Shown: in pieces, positions 14,485 through 15,122 of the stretch | Numbering within the stretch: position 1 is the first letter of the stretch | Layout: each line of letters starts with the position of its first letter | Notes under the pieces: model-generated | Told to the model about the DNA's origin: nothing | Seen by the model: the letters and a program-made list of their open reading frames with translations, nothing else | Databases searched by the model: none | DNA from: an uncultured Eggerthellaceae bacterium | GTDB taxonomy: Bacteria; Actinomycetota; Coriobacteriia; Coriobacteriales; Eggerthellaceae | DNA: 15,122 nucleotides | Reading direction: 5' to 3' | Assembly: GCA_934630485.1 (NCBI GenBank) | Contig: CAKTWD010000030.1 | Coordinates: 1-15,122, forward strand | Translations under genes and position numbers: made by a program

Positions 14485-14517
14485 AAAGAAAAACCCGCCC
14501 TCCATGGAGAGCGGGTT
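14485..14517 (-). terminator. Rho-independent terminator of rplM-rpsI
   Basis: On the minus strand AACCCGC (14511-14517) and GCGGGTT (14492-14498) form the stem base. TCTCC and GGAGG pair above it with one G-U, leaving a very small AT tip. A TTTCTTT tract follows. It lies about 30 bp past the rpsI stop and separates the ribosomal operon from glnA. Confidence 0.9.
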
Positions 14518-14544
14518 TCGAAAAGCCAGTGAATCCGTAGATTC

Positions 14545-14937
14545 TTAGCGCTTGCTGAACTGCGGGCGCTTGCGGGCCTTCTTCAGACCGTACTTCTTAC
14601 GCTCGACCATACGTGCGTCGCGCGTGAGGAAGCCAGCCTTCTTGAGCTCGGGGCGATACTCGCCGGCACCCAGCAGAGCGCGGGAAATGCCGTGGCGAAG
14701 AGCGCCAGCCTGACCGGAGATGCCGCCGCCAGCGATGTTGGCGATGACGTCGAAATGACCCTCGGTGTCGGTGACCTTGAACGGAGCGCAAGCCATGTCG
14801 ACCAGAGCCTGACGGCCAAAGTAGTCGGCAGCGTCGCGGCCGTTAACGGTTACCTTGCCAGTGCCGGGGACAAGACGAACGCGAGCAGTTGCGTTCTTCC
14901 TGCGGCCGGTGCCGTAATACAAAGCTTCATTTGCCAT
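14545..14937 (-). CDS. rpsI: 30S ribosomal protein S9
   Basis: S9 is a 30S head protein whose basic C-terminal tail reaches the P-site tRNA. The 130-residue protein is the normal length and has the family's YGTGRRKNATARVRL start (8-22). GTGKVTVNGRD, the glycine-rich IAGGGISGQAGALRHGI stretch (about 68-84) and LTRDARMVERKKYGLKKARKRPQFSKR follow, the last ending in the conserved SKR tail. GGAGGG sits about 6 nt upstream of the ATG. It overlaps the end of rplM, whose stop codon lies 2 nt before the rpsI start, so translation is probably coupled. It is the last gene of the conserved L13-S9 operon. Confidence 0.98.
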   Translation of the reverse strand: MANEALYYGTGRRKNATARVRLVPGTGKVTVNGRDAADYFGRQALVDMACAPFKVTDTEGHFDVIANIAGGGISGQAGALRHGISRALLGAGEYRPELKKAGFLTRDARMVERKKYGLKKARKRPQFSKR

Positions 14938-14939
14938 GA

Positions 14940-15122
14940 CTAGCCCTCCATCTCGATCTTACGCGGGTTCTGTGCCTGATGCGGATGCTCAGGACCGGCG
15001 TACACCTTGAGCTTCTTGCCCATGGCGCGACCGAGCGTGTTCTTGGAGCATGCCCTTGATTGCATGCTCCAACACGCGCTCCGGATGACGCTCAATGGCC
15101 TCGTTGAAGGACTCGGACTTGA
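14940..15122 (-). pseudogene. rplM: 50S ribosomal protein L13, C-terminal part, frameshifted in this sequence
   Basis: The minus strand encodes the end of L13, but in two frames. From the window edge, KSESFNEAIERHPERV, then LEHAIKGML, reads to 15046. The canonical continuation KNTLGRAMGKKLKVYAG, then PEHPHQAQNPRKIEMEG and a TAG at 14940-14942, reads in a different frame. Family sequences read GMLPKNTLGR here, so 2 nt (probably within a CCG proline codon, near 15044-15046) appear missing. Without correction, translation ends at a TGA at 14989-14991 after 18 foreign residues, losing the last conserved part. L13 is expected to be essential, so an assembly or sequencing error is the simplest cause. 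The 5' part lies beyond the window. The position before rpsI is the conserved L13-S9 order. Confidence 0.93.
15043..15072. repeat. Perfect 11-bp inverted repeat at the rplM frameshift
   Basis: TTGGAGCATGC (15043-15053) and GCATGCTCCAA (15062-15072) are exact reverse complements separated by 8 bp, inside rplM. The inferred original sequence, with two more bases between 15044 and 15046, would pair over only 9 bp. The apparent deletion therefore extends the palindrome. Confidence 0.85.

Noticed and set aside
15040..15050. Programmed ribosomal frameshift in rplM
   Set aside because: There is no slippery heptamer, and no such event is known for L13; a missing CG dinucleotide explains the shift more simply.
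1..15122. CRISPR array, insertion sequence, prophage, toxin-antitoxin or other defence system
   Set aside because: No regularly spaced repeats, transposase or integrase motifs, and no small paired genes; all coding space is filled by recognisable core genes.

Overview
This 15.1 kb window looks like a core housekeeping region of a GC-rich anaerobic bacterium. My best guess is class Coriobacteriia (Actinomycetota, Eggerthella/Slackia-like). This is inferred from the gene mix: a type III glutamine synthetase, a YerC/TrpR-like regulator, a rubrerythrin, an IMP dehydrogenase of the Tritrichomonas foetus-like type, GC-rich codons and strong AGGAG-type ribosome sites. No phylogenetic search was possible. 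I see no phage, transposon, CRISPR array, tRNA or rRNA.

Layout. Positions 1-4211 hold a tight minus-strand operon transcribed ruvX > mltG > yqeG-like > aroE > aroC, which runs off the left edge. It combines DNA metabolism (RuvX), cell-wall glycan processing (MltG), a HAD phosphatase and two late shikimate-pathway steps (AroE, AroC). Next comes minus-strand guaB (IMP dehydrogenase) with its own -10 box and terminator. Beyond a structured intergenic region lies a minus-strand pair: an M18 aminopeptidase followed 9 bp later by a Na+-coupled amino-acid symporter. Divergent from these is plus-strand rubrerythrin, which has a near-consensus promoter whose -10 box sits inside a perfect 8+8 bp inverted repeat. 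A minus-strand YfcE/MJ0936-type metallophosphoesterase is divergent from a plus-strand Hsp20 chaperone. Convergent with hsp20, and separated from it by two perfect hairpins, is a minus-strand pair (YerC-like regulator, then nicotinamidase-like cysteine hydrolase). The right end has minus-strand glnA type III, then the rplM-rpsI (L13-S9) ribosomal operon.

Two things deserve most attention. First, rplM at the right edge carries an apparent 2-nt deletion that breaks the reading frame of a gene expected to be essential. The deletion lies at the base of an inverted repeat and lengthens it from 9 to 11 perfect pairs. This suggests either a quasipalindrome-templated mutation or an assembly/sequencing artefact. 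Second, the IMP dehydrogenase closely resembles the well-studied parasite enzyme of Tritrichomonas foetus rather than the usual actinobacterial GuaB. The rest is ordinary, well-conserved biology; I did not find a convincing new multi-gene system.
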